DNA from: Burkholderiales bacterium
Lineage (GTDB): Bacteria; Pseudomonadota; Gammaproteobacteria; Burkholderiales; SG8-39
Direction: 5' to 3'
Length of the DNA: 64,000 bases
Assembly (NCBI GenBank): GCA_014860445.1
Contig: JACZJT010000021.1
Span: 1 to 64,000 of the forward strand
Below are positions 37,231 through 48,451 of the stretch, in pieces. Positions within the stretch are counted from its first letter, which is position 1; each line of letters starts with the position of its first letter. The notes under the pieces are model-generated. The model saw only the letters and a program-made list of their open reading frames with translations. It was not told the DNA's origin and made no database searches. A program made the position numbers and the translations under genes.

Positions 37231-38658
37231 CTACATGTGCACGGCGCGCTTGTCCACCGCCAGAGCGGCCTCATGCACCACTTCGGACAGCGAAGGATGC
37301 GCGTGGCAGATGCGCGCGATATCTTCCGAACTGGCGCCGAATTCCAGAGCCATTACGGCTTCGGCGATCATCTCCGAGGCGTGCGCGCCGATGATGTGAA
37401 CGCCGAGGACGCGATCGGTTATCGCATCGGCGAGTATCTTGACGAAACCGGTGGTCTCGTCCTGCCCCATTGCGCGGCCGTTGTGCGAAAACGGCACCTG
37501 ACCGCAACGGTAGGCCACGCCTTCCGCTTTCAGCTGCTGCTCGGATTTTCCCACCCAGGCGATTTCGGGAGCGGTGTAGATTACCCACGGTATCGTTTCC
37601 AGATTGACCTGGCCCGCCTGACCGGCGATGCGCTCGGCCACCATCACGCCTTCGTCCATGCCCTTGTGCGCGAGCATCGGTCCGCGCACCACGTCCCCGA
37701 CGGCATACACATGGGGCAGGCTGGTGCGGCAATGCTCGTCGACCTCGATCAAGCCGCGCTCGTCTATCTTCAGCCCGACCGTCGCGGCGCCCAGGTCCTT
37801 CGTATTGGGCACGCGCCCGACCGACACCACCAGCTTGTTGCAGTCCAGCACCTGCTTGCCCTCGCTGCTTTCGTATTCGACCGTCAAGCCGCGCTTGCCG
37901 CGGCCGACCTTGCCGATCTTTACACCAAGCTTGATTTCCAGACCCTGTTCCTTGGAAAAAATCTTCCACGCCTCCTTCGAAACCGCGTCGTCCGCAGCGG
38001 CCAGAAAATTGGGCAGTGCTTCAAGTATCGTGACCTTGGCCCCCAGGCGCCGCCAGACGCTGCCCAGTTCCAAGCCGATCACGCCTGCGCCGATCACGCC
38101 CAGTTTGTCCGGCACCGCGTTCAGTGCAAGTGCGCCGATGTTGTCGCAGATCGCCTCGTTGTCCACTTCGATTCCAGGCAGATGGCGCGCAGTGGAGCCG
38201 GTGGCGATGATGACGTGGTTCGCCTCGACGATCTCGGCAGAACCGCCGTCGGCGACTTCAATAGTGTATTTTTCGCCGCCGCCGGTGAACTTGCCGTGGC
38301 CTTTCAGCCAGGTGATCTTGTTTTTCTTGAACAGCATCTCGATGCCGCCGGTAAGCTGGGACACGATTTTCTCTTTGCGTGCCTGCATTTTGGCCACATC
38401 GATTTTGGCGCCTGTGACCGAGATCCCGTGATTGCCGAATTTGTAGGCAACGCGCTCGTAGTTTTCCGAGGATTCGAGCAGCGCCTTGGACGGAATGCAA
38501 CCGACATTGAGACAGGTGCCGCCGAGCTTGGCCTCGCCTTTCTCGTTTTTCCATTCGTCGATGACCGCCGTGGAAAACCCGAGTTGGGCGCAGCGGATCG
38601 CCGCGACATAGCCGGCCGGCCCGGCACCGATGACTACGACTTCGAAGGATTTGAGCAT
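37231..38658 (-). CDS. lpdA: dihydrolipoamide dehydrogenase (E3)
   Basis: This 475-residue flavoprotein reoxidises dihydrolipoamide for 2-oxoglutarate dehydrogenase. It has [17 protein letters not shown] (FAD), the redox disulfide [11 protein letters not shown], the NAD-binding [13 protein letters not shown], and the His-Glu dyad region [10 protein letters not shown] at the C terminus. I start at MLKSFEVVV (38658); an in-frame start 13 codons earlier is possible. It is the last gene of the gltA-sucA-sucB-lpdA series. Confidence 0.94.
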   Translation of the reverse strand: MLKSFEVVVIGAGPAGYVAAIRCAQLGFSTAVIDEWKNEKGEAKLGGTCLNVGCIPSKALLESSENYERVAYKFGNHGISVTGAKIDVAKMQARKEKIVSQLTGGIEMLFKKNKITWLKGHGKFTGGGEKYTIEVADGGSAEIVEANHVIIATGSTARHLPGIEVDNEAICDNIGALALNAVPDKLGVIGAGVIGLELGSVWRRLGAKVTILEALPNFLAAADDAVSKEAWKIFSKEQGLEIKLGVKIGKVGRGKRGLTVEYESSEGKQVLDCNKLVVSVGRVPNTKDLGAATVGLKIDERGLIEVDEHCRTSLPHVYAVGDVVRGPMLAHKGMDEGVMVAERIAGQAGQVNLETIPWVIYTAPEIAWVGKSEQQLKAEGVAYRCGQVPFSHNGRAMGQDETTGFVKILADAITDRVLGVHIIGAHASEMIAEAVMALEFGASSEDIARICHAHPSLSEVVHEAALAVDKRAVHM

Positions 38659-38705
38659 GTTTGAGGCCTTGTTTTCCTTGGTTCCCTGATCAGCCACCCG
38701 GCGGC

Positions 38706-39959
<1,254 letters not shown>

Positions 39960-40185
39960 GACGGCTCCGTTCAGTTTTTTCGCCGCCGTCGGGTATCCCT
40001 TAGGCGGCGTACCGCAAAAACAGGTGCGCGCATCGCGCCCGGCTAACAGGGTCTGTCTGCTCTCAACGCATGAGACGTGCTGAGTGCAAACAGATCCAAT
40101 CTTTGCTGCCCGGCGCCTGCTTCCGCGCCGAATTTCAAGATACTACACAAAACTGCCGGACGCAGAGTTTGCGTCGCCGCAGTCC

Positions 40186-43041
40186 CTACTTGGATGAGCC
40201 CGGCCCCTTGAATTTGCCGAATGCCGCTGCTACCAGCGCCTTCTGCTGTTCCTGGTGCTTGGCGTAATAGCCCACCGCAGGCGCAGCCGAAGACGGCCGC
40301 CCGGCATAAATCAGTTTCTGATCGTCGCGCATATTCTCGATGAAATAGTGCCGCGTCTGGTACCAGGCGCCCTGATTCTGCGGTTCTTCCTGGCACCACA
40401 CCACCTGGGTCGCATTCGGGTAGCGCTTCATTTCCGCGGCGAACGACTTGTGCGGAAACGGATAAAGCTGCGCGACGCGGATGATCGCGGTGCCCTTGAT
40501 GTCGCGCTCGCGCCGCGCCGCCACCAGATCGAAATAGACCTTTCCGCTGCAGCAGATAATGCGCTTCACCGACTCCGGATCGACCTGCTCGACCTCGCCG
40601 AGGACGGGATGAAACTGTCCTTTGGCAAATTCGGACAGCGGCGACATCGCCTCTTTGTTCCGCAGCAGCGATTTGGGCGTCATGATGATCAGCGGCTTGC
40701 GGAACAGCCGGATCATCTGCCGCCGCAGCAGGTGGAACATCTGCGCCGAGTTCGAAGGCACGACCACCTGCATATTGTGCTCGGCGCATAGCTGCAGATA
40801 ACGCTCCAGTCTGGCCGAGGAATGCTCCGGCCCCTGGCCCTCGTATCCGTGCGGCAGCATCATGACCAGGCCCGAGACGCGGTTCCATTTGGCTTCTCCC
40901 GACGAGATGAACTGGTCAATCACGACCTGCGCGCCGTTGGCGAAGTCGCCGAACTGCGCTTCCCAGATGACCAGTTCATTGGGCTCGGCGGTGGAATAGC
41001 CGTACTCGAAACCCAGCACCGCCTCCTCCGAGAGGACAGAATCGATCACCGTGAACGGCGCCTGCTTGTCGGAAATGTGCTGCAGCGGAACGAATGTGCC
41101 CGAATCCCACTTTTCCCGATTCTGATCGTGAAACACGGCATGGCGGTGGACGAAAGTGCCGCGGCCGGAATCCTGGCCCGACAGGCGCACCGCATAGCCG
41201 CTCGCCACGAGCGACGCATAGGCGAGGTGCTCGGCCATACCCCAATCGACCGGCAAGCGGCCCTCGCCCATCGCTTTGCGGTCGGCGACCACTTTCTCCA
41301 CCAGCGGGTGCAGTTTGAAATCGGCCGGGATGTCCGTAATGCGCTGCGCCATGCGCTGCAGTTCGGGCATGGGAACCGCGGTATCCGCCGCATCCGTCCA
41401 TTTGCGGTCCAGAAACGGCATCCAGTCCACCGCATACTTGCTCTTGAAATTGGAAATCACCGGATCGACGCTGTGCTGTCCCGCATCCAGCGCGGCGCGC
41501 ATGCTCTTGATCAGTTCCTCGGGTTCGGTCTCCGTGACCACGCCCTGCGCCGTCAGCTTGTCGGCGTAGAGTTTGCGCGTGCCGGGGTGCGCGGCGATTC
41601 TCTTGTACATAAGCGGCTGGGTGACCGACGGCGTGTCCTGCTCGTTGTGCCCGAGCTTGCGAAAGCACACGATGTCCACCACCACGTCGCGATGGAACTC
41701 CATGCGATAGTCGAGTGCAAGCTGCGTCACCAGCACCACCGCTTCGGGGTCGTCGCCGTTGACGTGAAAAATCGGCGCCTCCACCATTTTGGCCACGTCG
41801 GTGCAATACAGGGTCGAGCGCGAATCGCGGGGGTCGGAAGTGGTGAAACCGATCTGATTGTTGATCACCACATGCACCGTGCCGCCGGTGCCGTAGCCGC
41901 GCGTGTTTGCCAGGTTGAGCGTCTCCATCACCACGCCCTGACCGGCGAAGGCGGCATCGCCGTGCAGCAGGATGGACATCACCTGGGTCCCGTCCTTGTC
42001 TTCGCGACGGCGCTGGCGCGCCCGCACGGAGCCCTCCACCACCGGATTCGCAATTTCCAGGTGGGACGGATTGAACGCAAGCGACAGGTGCACCGGCCCG
42101 CCCGGCGTAGACACGTCGGAAGAGAAGCCCTTGTGGTATTTGACGTCGCCCGAATGCAGGTCGTCCGCGTGGACACCCTCGAACTCGGCGAACAGGTCCT
42201 TGGGCATTTTTCCGAGAACGTTGACCAGAACGTTGAGGCGGCCGCGGTGCGCCATACCGATGACGATTTCCTGCACCCCCTGGCTGCCGCAGCGCTGTAC
42301 CAGTTCGTCCACGCAGGGGATGAGGCTTTCCCCGCCTTCCAGCGAAAAACGCTTCTGTCCGACATAGCGGGTGTGCAGGTACTTCTCCAGGGTCTCGGCC
42401 GCGGTCAGCCGGTCGAGGATGTGCTTTTTCGTATCGGCCGAAAACGTGGGCACTGAACGGATCGACTCGAATCGCTGCTGCACCCAGCGCTTCTGCGTCG
42501 GGTCCGTGATGTACATGTATTCGATGCCGATCGTGCTGCAATAAGTTTCGCGCAAGCCCTTGATGATCTCGCGCAGGGTCATGCGCTCCTGGCTGAAGTA
42601 CAGGCTGGCGGCGTCGAACGGCATGTCCATGTCGGTCTCGGCCAGATCGTAGAACGTGGGCTCCAGTTCAGGAATCTGCGGACGCCCCTGCCGCTTGAGC
42701 GGGTCGAGCTGCGCCCAGCGCGAGCCCAGGTTCCGGTAGGCGGCGATCAGCTGCTGCACATAGACCTGTTTGCGCGCAATAGTCAGGTCGGTCTGCGTCG
42801 CCCCCGGTCGCAGCGTGCCCTGTTTGGCGCGCTGGGCGAAGGATTCGACGATGGGCGCGTGCGCCACGTCGCGGTCCTCGGCGCCTTTACCCGCACCTGC
42901 CACGAGTTGCATCTGATCGAAATACACCCGCCACTGCTCCGGGACCGACCCCGGATTATCGAGATAGGACTCGTACAAGTCTTCGACGTAGGGGGCGTTG
43001 CCCCCGAACAGGTGGGAATTGCTCTGAAACAGTTTCAGCAT
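40186..43041 (-). CDS. sucA: 2-oxoglutarate dehydrogenase E1
   Basis: SucA is the thiamine-diphosphate-dependent decarboxylase of the 2-oxoglutarate dehydrogenase complex. The 951-residue protein begins with LFGGNAPYVEDLYESYLDNP and has the E1 features FSLEGGESLIP, GMAHRGRLNVLVNVLGK, the ThDP motif (GDAAFAGQGVVMETLNLAN) and MLPHGYEGQGPEHSSARLER. Length is normal. The upstream leader carries a strong hairpin (43093-43142). Confidence 0.96.
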   Translation of the reverse strand: MLKLFQSNSHLFGGNAPYVEDLYESYLDNPGSVPEQWRVYFDQMQLVAGAGKGAEDRDVAHAPIVESFAQRAKQGTLRPGATQTDLTIARKQVYVQQLIAAYRNLGSRWAQLDPLKRQGRPQIPELEPTFYDLAETDMDMPFDAASLYFSQERMTLREIIKGLRETYCSTIGIEYMYITDPTQKRWVQQRFESIRSVPTFSADTKKHILDRLTAAETLEKYLHTRYVGQKRFSLEGGESLIPCVDELVQRCGSQGVQEIVIGMAHRGRLNVLVNVLGKMPKDLFAEFEGVHADDLHSGDVKYHKGFSSDVSTPGGPVHLSLAFNPSHLEIANPVVEGSVRARQRRREDKDGTQVMSILLHGDAAFAGQGVVMETLNLANTRGYGTGGTVHVVINNQIGFTTSDPRDSRSTLYCTDVAKMVEAPIFHVNGDDPEAVVLVTQLALDYRMEFHRDVVVDIVCFRKLGHNEQDTPSVTQPLMYKRIAAHPGTRKLYADKLTAQGVVTETEPEELIKSMRAALDAGQHSVDPVISNFKSKYAVDWMPFLDRKWTDAADTAVPMPELQRMAQRITDIPADFKLHPLVEKVVADRKAMGEGRLPVDWGMAEHLAYASLVASGYAVRLSGQDSGRGTFVHRHAVFHDQNREKWDSGTFVPLQHISDKQAPFTVIDSVLSEEAVLGFEYGYSTAEPNELVIWEAQFGDFANGAQVVIDQFISSGEAKWNRVSGLVMMLPHGYEGQGPEHSSARLERYLQLCAEHNMQVVVPSNSAQMFHLLRRQMIRLFRKPLIIMTPKSLLRNKEAMSPLSEFAKGQFHPVLGEVEQVDPESVKRIICCSGKVYFDLVAARRERDIKGTAIIRVAQLYPFPHKSFAAEMKRYPNATQVVWCQEEPQNQGAWYQTRHYFIENMRDDQKLIYAGRPSSAAPAVGYYAKHQEQQKALVAAAFGKFKGPGSSK

Positions 43042-43092
43042 ATTGGCGGCTCGCGTCGCAATTGGCGTGAATCGGAAATCAGCAAAGACACG

Positions 43093-43142
43093 AAGGCCAC
43101 GGGAGGAGAACCGGCTAGTCCGGCCTCCCTTCCGTGGCCTTT
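43093..43142 (-). promoter_or_regulatory. long hairpin between gltA and sucA
   Basis: On the minus strand AAGGCCACGG pairs with CCGTGGCCTT and the inner GGGAGG with CCTCCC around a CCGGACTAGCCGG loop. It lies in the sucA leader, with no good Shine-Dalgarno near the ATG. A conserved sucA RNA motif is described in Burkholderiales leaders; this may be it, or an intercistronic terminator or RNA-stability element. Confidence 0.5.
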
Positions 43143-43169
43143 GCGGCGGGGACTATCTTCTCAGTCTTC

Positions 43170-44474
43170 TCAGCGTTTGTCGATAGGCGTAATGTCGCGT
43201 CTTGCCGGGCCGTTATAGAGCTGGCGCGGCCGGCCGATCTTGTATTCCGGATCGGTGATCATCTCCTGCCACTGCGCGATCCAGCCCACGGTGCGCGCGA
43301 GCGAGAATATGCCCGTAAACATCGACACCGGAATGCCCAGCGCCTTTTGCACGATGCCGGAATAGTAATCGACGTTCGGGTAGAGCTTGCGCTTGACGAA
43401 ATATTCGTCTTCGAGCGCCACTTTCTCCAGCGACATGGCCAGCTTGAACAAGGGATCTTTCTCCAGCCCCAGTTCGTTCAGGACCTCGTAGCAGGTTTCC
43501 CGCATCAGCTTGGCGCGCGGATCGTAGTTCTTGTAGACGCGATGTCCGAAGCCCATCAGGCGCGTCCCGGAGTTCGGATCCTTCGCCCTGGCCACGAATT
43601 CGCCCAGTTTCGCCTCGCCGCCCTGCGCCTGGAGTTCCTGCAGCATGTTCAGGCAGGCCTCGTTCGCGCCGCCGTGCGCCGGCCCCCACAGGCAGGCGAC
43701 GCCGGCCGCGATTGCCGCAAACGGGTTCGTTCCCGACGATCCGCACAGCCGCACCGTCGAGGTCGAGGCGTTCTGCTCATGATCGGCATGCAGAATGAAT
43801 ATGCGGTCCAGCGCGCGCACCACGACATCATTGGGCTTGTATTCCTCACACGGCGTGCCGAACATCATGCGCAGAAAATTGGCGGTGTAGGACAAATCGT
43901 TGCGCGGATACAGGTACGGTTGTCCCATCGAGTACTTGTACGACATCGCGACCAGAGTCGGCATCTTCGCGATCAGCCGGTGTGCCGAGATGTCGCGGTG
44001 TTTCGCATCGTTGATGTCGAGCGAATCGTGATAGAACGCCGACATGCCGCCTACCATCCCGGTCAGCACCGCCATCGGGTGCGCGTCCCGCCGGAAGCCG
44101 CGCAGGAAGAATTGCATCTGCTCGTTCACCATGGTGTGATGCGTCACCAGGTTGTCGAATTCTTCTCTTTGCGTCTTGTTCGGAAGCTCGCCGTAGAGCA
44201 GCAGATAGCAGGTTTCCAGAAAGTCGCAATGGGCCGCGATCTGTTCGATCGGGTAGCCGCGATACATCAGTTCACCCTTGTCGCCATCGATGTAGGTGAT
44301 TTTCGAACTGCATGCCGCCGTCGACATGAATCCGGTGTCATAGGTGAACATGCCCGTCTTGCCGTAGAGCGCGCGAATGTCGATGACGTCGGGGCCGACA
44401 GTGCCGCCAAACACGGGGAATTCGATCGATTTGCCTTCGCCGTAGCTTAGCGTAGCTTTACCTTTAGGCTCCAT
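43170..44474 (-). CDS. gltA: citrate synthase, hexameric bacterial type (type II)
   Basis: GltA condenses acetyl-CoA with oxaloacetate. The 434-residue protein has catalytic His267 (GPAHGG), His311 (GFGHRVY) and Asp369 (NVDYYSG), matching the Escherichia coli enzyme, plus [16 protein letters not shown]. Enzymes of this type are hexameric and usually NADH-inhibited. The ATG at 44474 has an AAGGAG site six bases upstream, better than the ATG two codons earlier. It is one of three citrate-synthase paralogues in the locus. Confidence 0.95.
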   Translation of the reverse strand: MEPKGKATLSYGEGKSIEFPVFGGTVGPDVIDIRALYGKTGMFTYDTGFMSTAACSSKITYIDGDKGELMYRGYPIEQIAAHCDFLETCYLLLYGELPNKTQREEFDNLVTHHTMVNEQMQFFLRGFRRDAHPMAVLTGMVGGMSAFYHDSLDINDAKHRDISAHRLIAKMPTLVAMSYKYSMGQPYLYPRNDLSYTANFLRMMFGTPCEEYKPNDVVVRALDRIFILHADHEQNASTSTVRLCGSSGTNPFAAIAAGVACLWGPAHGGANEACLNMLQELQAQGGEAKLGEFVARAKDPNSGTRLMGFGHRVYKNYDPRAKLMRETCYEVLNELGLEKDPLFKLAMSLEKVALEDEYFVKRKLYPNVDYYSGIVQKALGIPVSMFTGIFSLARTVGWIAQWQEMITDPEYKIGRPRQLYNGPARRDITPIDKR

Positions 44475-44706
44475 CAGCATCTCCTTTGTGTCAATGAATT
44501 AGCCGCGATCATTACCGGGACGATTTCGATCGCTGCGTGTTCGCCACCAAAACCCCGGCGCGCAGCGATTTCGTGCGCCCAGGGCGTGCGCAAGCCGGCT
44601 CAAACACGCGCAAGTATAATCGAACCGGGTACTCGGCCGGTTGCAGTGTCTGCGTGAAAGCGTCGTCCGCGGCGCAGCGGCACGCACCGAGCGCGGTTCT
44701 AAGCGG

Positions 44707-46401
44707 TCAGCCCTCCCCGGCGGACAGCTTCTGACGGGCCAGCAACTCTAGCGGAAACGGCTCGGTCCCGTGGAATTCGGGGGACGCGGGAAAGAACTGG
44801 CTCGCGCTACCAAGCGTAACCCCGATTTTCGCATCGAGGCCCGTTGCGATGAGCTTGCGCGCAATTCGGATGCCTTCGTCGCGGACCATTTGCGCGAACC
44901 GATCGGGCGCGCGGTCCGCTTCGTCCACGTCCTTGAAGTCGAAGTACTCCCCTATTGTTTGGGGCGGCTTGAGGATCACCACGGGCGCCTTCAGCTCATC
45001 CTCCTCGATACGCCCGCGATAGGTCGCCTGGTAATAGGTCGGCGAGAGGTCTTCGTGCGAAATGTTGAAGTCGCGCTCATAAGGTTTGTGCGTAAACATC
45101 TCGACCCGGTTGCCCTCCGTGACAGCCATGGCGAAGATGCACCCGGGGAACTGGGCTCTGGATTTCCGGTAGGCTTCAAAAAGCAGCCTGCCGAACGCGC
45201 GCTCCCCGGCAGTGCTCGCGCCGGCGGCCGCCTCCTGCTTCGGGACCGGCGCCGCATCGGGCGCGGCTGCCGTCGTCGCCCCAGCCGACGACTTTTGCGC
45301 CGCGTCGGGCTCCACCGGCAGCGTGCGGTATTTCTCCGGCAGCCGGTACTTGCTCTGGTACGCGGGATCATGCACCAGAATCTTGTCCTTCAGGTAAGGC
45401 AGGCGCAGTGTGATGGTCGTGCCCTTGCCTATCGTGCTTTCCACGGCCATTTCGCCGCCGAACTCGGCGAGCGTCTGACGTACAAACACGAACCCGAGCG
45501 AGTGGACTTCGCCATCCAGGGTCTGACGATCGGCGAGCAGCTGCTGGATCTTTTCGGCGGGCATGCCCACGCCGTCGTCACTCACGTGCAGCGCGGCGCG
45601 GTCGCCTTCCACAACGACGCTGACGCGGACCACCCCCGCCCTGCGCCCCTTCATGGCATCGACCGCATTCCTGACCAGATTGAAGTACATGCGGCGGAAG
45701 CGGGGGCGTCGGCCGACGACGACCGCCGAATCCAGCCTCCCGAGTTGCAGTTCCACCCGCGCATCGGATTTCTCTACCACATAGCCACGGACGACGTCCT
45801 GCGTGAAATCGCGGATGTCGTCGGCGACATCGAATTCCTCCTTTAAGCCCGGATCGATCGACTCCGCTCGAAACGCCGCGATGCGCAAATGCACGCCGTA
45901 GAGCCAGCTGATGCAGTTGCGGTAATGGCGCCGCGAGCGCACGGAGCGCGCATCTTCGGGCAGGAACGTGAGCACCTGGTCCGAACGCCCCCACAGCGGA
46001 CTGAGGATGAGATGGCAGGCTTCGTGGATGATATCTACATAGCGACGCCCGAGGAGCAGTACCGTCCGGTCGGGAGAGAAACTCTTTACCGCGTTCGAGT
46101 AATCCTGGAACACCCGGCGAAGTGCGCTGAGCTTGGACTTCAGCTCCTGAACATCCGCCCAATGCAGAACCTGCGCCTGCTCGATATTGTAGATCTCGAG
46201 GTCGGTGTTCAGGGTGACGTGGTAGTGCAGGATTTCGTTGAAGAAGCCCTCGACGCGGAGATCGTGGATGAGAAACTTGATCTCCGCAACGTCGTTCTTG
46301 ATCCCTTCCTTGAAGTCAGGCACCACCTGGGAGGAATCATCTGCTCGACCCTTCGTCACCGCCCAGCCCCTCTCAAAGACGTCGAAGAACCTACCGACCA
46401 T
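44707..46401 (-). CDS. soluble HATPase-domain protein (histidine kinase-like) between two citrate synthases
   Basis: This 564-residue protein has a GHKL ATPase domain: N box NLVRNAVDAM at 241-250, G1 DDGVGMP at 275-281, G2-like SLGFVFV at 301-307 and GKGTTITL at 325-332. The N-terminal 200 residues are helical with no recognisable H-box phospho-accepting motif and no membrane segment. An Ala/Pro-rich linker (about 365-400) leads to a C-terminal domain I do not recognise. No response regulator is adjacent. Its start is not well supported by a ribosome-binding site. Function is unknown; regulation of the flanking genes is possible. Confidence 0.75.
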   Translation of the reverse strand: MVGRFFDVFERGWAVTKGRADDSSQVVPDFKEGIKNDVAEIKFLIHDLRVEGFFNEILHYHVTLNTDLEIYNIEQAQVLHWADVQELKSKLSALRRVFQDYSNAVKSFSPDRTVLLLGRRYVDIIHEACHLILSPLWGRSDQVLTFLPEDARSVRSRRHYRNCISWLYGVHLRIAAFRAESIDPGLKEEFDVADDIRDFTQDVVRGYVVEKSDARVELQLGRLDSAVVVGRRPRFRRMYFNLVRNAVDAMKGRRAGVVRVSVVVEGDRAALHVSDDGVGMPAEKIQQLLADRQTLDGEVHSLGFVFVRQTLAEFGGEMAVESTIGKGTTITLRLPYLKDKILVHDPAYQSKYRLPEKYRTLPVEPDAAQKSSAGATTAAAPDAAPVPKQEAAAGASTAGERAFGRLLFEAYRKSRAQFPGCIFAMAVTEGNRVEMFTHKPYERDFNISHEDLSPTYYQATYRGRIEEDELKAPVVILKPPQTIGEYFDFKDVDEADRAPDRFAQMVRDEGIRIARKLIATGLDAKIGVTLGSASQFFPASPEFHGTEPFPLELLARQKLSAGEG

Positions 46402-46545
46402 GCCGTCATGGGTGACACCCGCCCATGACGCTGCGACGCCGAACGATGCAGGCGGCAGCGTCGTGAGCCTGCGCGCGGGACGGGACTTCTACTCAGAGAG
46501 AAGCCCGGGTCCCTGCCATTGAAACACGCGCAAACCGGGTCGCGC

Positions 46546-47943
46546 CTACTTCCTGCCGCCTTCGGCCGCCCACTTCTCCAGCATGTCGGTGGTAACAGAT
46601 TTAGGACGCTCCAGTGCGTAACCCAGCGCGCGGTCCCAGGTGATATTGGCCATGCAGCCAAGCGCACGTCCCACGCCGAAAAGAACGGTATAGAAATCCC
46701 AGTTCTTCAATCCATAGTACCACTGGATCACGCCGGATTGCGCGTCGACGTTCGGCCAGGGATTCTTGGTCTTGCCGTGCTCGCCAAGGACGATCGGCGC
46801 GACTTCGAAGATCATGGAGACGAGCTTGAACAGCGGATCATCCTTGAGGCCCGGCGTTCTGAGGCAGAATTCGCGTTGCGACATATAGCGCGGGTCGGTC
46901 TTGCGCAGCACTGCGTGACCATAGCCGGGAATGACCTGTCCGGAATTGAGGGTATCCCAGAGCGCCTTGGTGATCAGTTCCTTGGTAGGTTCGACGCCTT
47001 TGCAGTACTTCTCCTGGAACTTCATGGTCCAGCTGAGCACTTCCTGGTTGGCGAGGCCGTGCAGCGGTCCCGCGAGACCGTTCAACCCCGCAGAGTAAGC
47101 ATAGTACGGATCGGACAATGCCGAATGCACGAGGTGCGTGGTATGCGCGGAGACATTTCCCGACTCGTGATCGGAGTGAAGGATGAAGTACATGCGGGCC
47201 ACGTCTTTATACTGTTCGCTCTGGCCGATCATGTGAGCAAAATTGGCGCCCATGTCCAGTTTGGGATCAATGGCGGTCTGCTTGTCGTCCCGGTATTTCA
47301 GGTTGTAAATGAAGGCGGCGATAACAGGGATGCGCGCGACGAGATCGCTCGCGTCTTCGTACACGGATTCCCATGCATTCGTCTTGTTGAATTTGCCAGA
47401 ATTGTAGTGGGCGGCAAACTTGGAATCCTTCTGCAAGGCCAGAATTCCGGTGGATAGCATCACCATCGGGTGGCTGTCGCGCGGCAGGGCGCGGATCACG
47501 TCAAACACGTATTTTGGAACGTCCTGGCGCGTTTTCCACTCGGTGAGAATTTCGTCCACCTGCGCCTGGGTCGGCACCTCGCCGGTGAGAAGGAAATACC
47601 AGAATGACTCGACGGTCGGATAGGTTGAGCCCGGCGCCTTGGGGAGTGCTGCGAACGTTTCCGGGATGGTCTTTCCCCTGAAGCGTATGCCTTCCTGCGG
47701 ATCGAGGTAGGAAATATCCGTAACCAGACACCTTATGTCGCGTGCGCCTCCCATGCACTGCCCTATATCGACTTTGTCGATGACGACATCGGCGAATTCC
47801 TTCAAAAGCTTGGCGGTGCGCGGACGGTGCGCTTGAATCTTTTCCGTCAACTTGGTCTTGAGTTGCGTCATTTGGCTGATCTCCGATTGCCCAGAATTTT
47901 GCGATTGAGACTTTTCCGACAGCTTGTCCAGATACTGTGTCAT
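46546..47943 (-). CDS. citrate synthase, mitochondrial-type (type I)
   Basis: This 465-residue enzyme belongs to the eukaryotic citrate-synthase class. HSDHESGNVSAHTTHLVHSA and GLAGPLHGLANQEVL are near-identical to the mitochondrial form. Catalytic residues are His295 (PLHGL), His343 (YGHAVL) and Asp400 (NVDAQSG). It differs throughout from GltA (43170-44474). Such enzymes are known in Geobacteraceae and a few other bacteria and are dimeric and not NADH-inhibited. A strong AGGAGG site precedes the ATG at 47943. sdhE lies 34 bases upstream. Confidence 0.92.
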   Translation of the reverse strand: MTQYLDKLSEKSQSQNSGQSEISQMTQLKTKLTEKIQAHRPRTAKLLKEFADVVIDKVDIGQCMGGARDIRCLVTDISYLDPQEGIRFRGKTIPETFAALPKAPGSTYPTVESFWYFLLTGEVPTQAQVDEILTEWKTRQDVPKYVFDVIRALPRDSHPMVMLSTGILALQKDSKFAAHYNSGKFNKTNAWESVYEDASDLVARIPVIAAFIYNLKYRDDKQTAIDPKLDMGANFAHMIGQSEQYKDVARMYFILHSDHESGNVSAHTTHLVHSALSDPYYAYSAGLNGLAGPLHGLANQEVLSWTMKFQEKYCKGVEPTKELITKALWDTLNSGQVIPGYGHAVLRKTDPRYMSQREFCLRTPGLKDDPLFKLVSMIFEVAPIVLGEHGKTKNPWPNVDAQSGVIQWYYGLKNWDFYTVLFGVGRALGCMANITWDRALGYALERPKSVTTDMLEKWAAEGGRK

Positions 47944-47977
47944 TTGTCCGACCTCCTATGGTTTGCAGAGTCCAAAT

Positions 47978-48238
47978 TCATTGAGAATCCGTACGGTCTC
48001 GACAGCCGCGCAACCACTGCATCACTTCGGCGTGCTGCGCGTCGCTGCATTCGGCGCGCCCGCGGACCAGATTCCACAACTCGTCGTCCGTATAAGCCAG
48101 AAGTGCCTTGAACGAATTCAGGTGCTCGCCCTGTAGTCGGTCGGGGTACTTCTCCAAAAATCGTTCCAGCACCAAATCCAGTTCCAGCAAGCCGCGGCGG
48201 CATTGCCAGCGCAACCGGTTTAGCTCTTCCGTGTTCAT
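47978..48238 (-). CDS. sdhE: succinate dehydrogenase assembly factor SdhE
   Basis: SdhE (SDHAF2/YgfY family) promotes covalent attachment of FAD to the flavoprotein subunit of succinate dehydrogenase or fumarate reductase. The 86-residue protein has the invariant RGxxE motif as RRGLLELD near residue 13, then LVLERFLEKYPDRL. I start at MNTEELNRLRW (48238). The sdhCDAB genes that normally precede it are missing; gntR lies upstream instead. Confidence 0.88.
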   Translation of the reverse strand: MNTEELNRLRWQCRRGLLELDLVLERFLEKYPDRLQGEHLNSFKALLAYTDDELWNLVRGRAECSDAQHAEVMQWLRGCRDRTDSQ

Positions 48239-48360
48239 TTGCAGATACCGTTCCTTCCAGCGCGCCCGCAATTTCACTCCGGGCAAGCGACGGAAAACGG
48301 ATCACCGCCCGCGCTTTTTCCAATTCGCAGTATTGATTCTCGCTGATCATCGGCCGCCAA

Positions 48361-48378
48361 TATTGATATGTATCAATA
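48361..48378. promoter_or_regulatory. FNR/ANR box upstream of sdhE
   Basis: TATTGATATGTATCAATA is a perfect inverted repeat around two bases. Its core TTGAT-ATGT-ATCAA (48363-48376) matches the FNR/ANR consensus TTGAT-N4-ATCAA exactly. It lies in the gap between gntR and sdhE, 125 bases before the sdhE start. A class II position would place the transcription start near 48328; I see only a weak -10 there. Confidence 0.75.
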
Positions 48379-48451
48379 CCGGCGGGAATTCTGTCCGGAG
48401 ACGAGACGAGGGAGGCGGGCGTTCGCAGCAACCGCCGCGGATCAGGTCCGG

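Noticed and set aside
39960-40185. Regulatory RNA between sucA and sucB
   Set aside because: GCCGCC/GGCGGC can pair near 39980-40010, but the following bases are A-rich in the direction of transcription and no other structure stands out.
40822-42456. 544-codon frame opposite sucA
   Set aside because: Antisense shadow of sucA.
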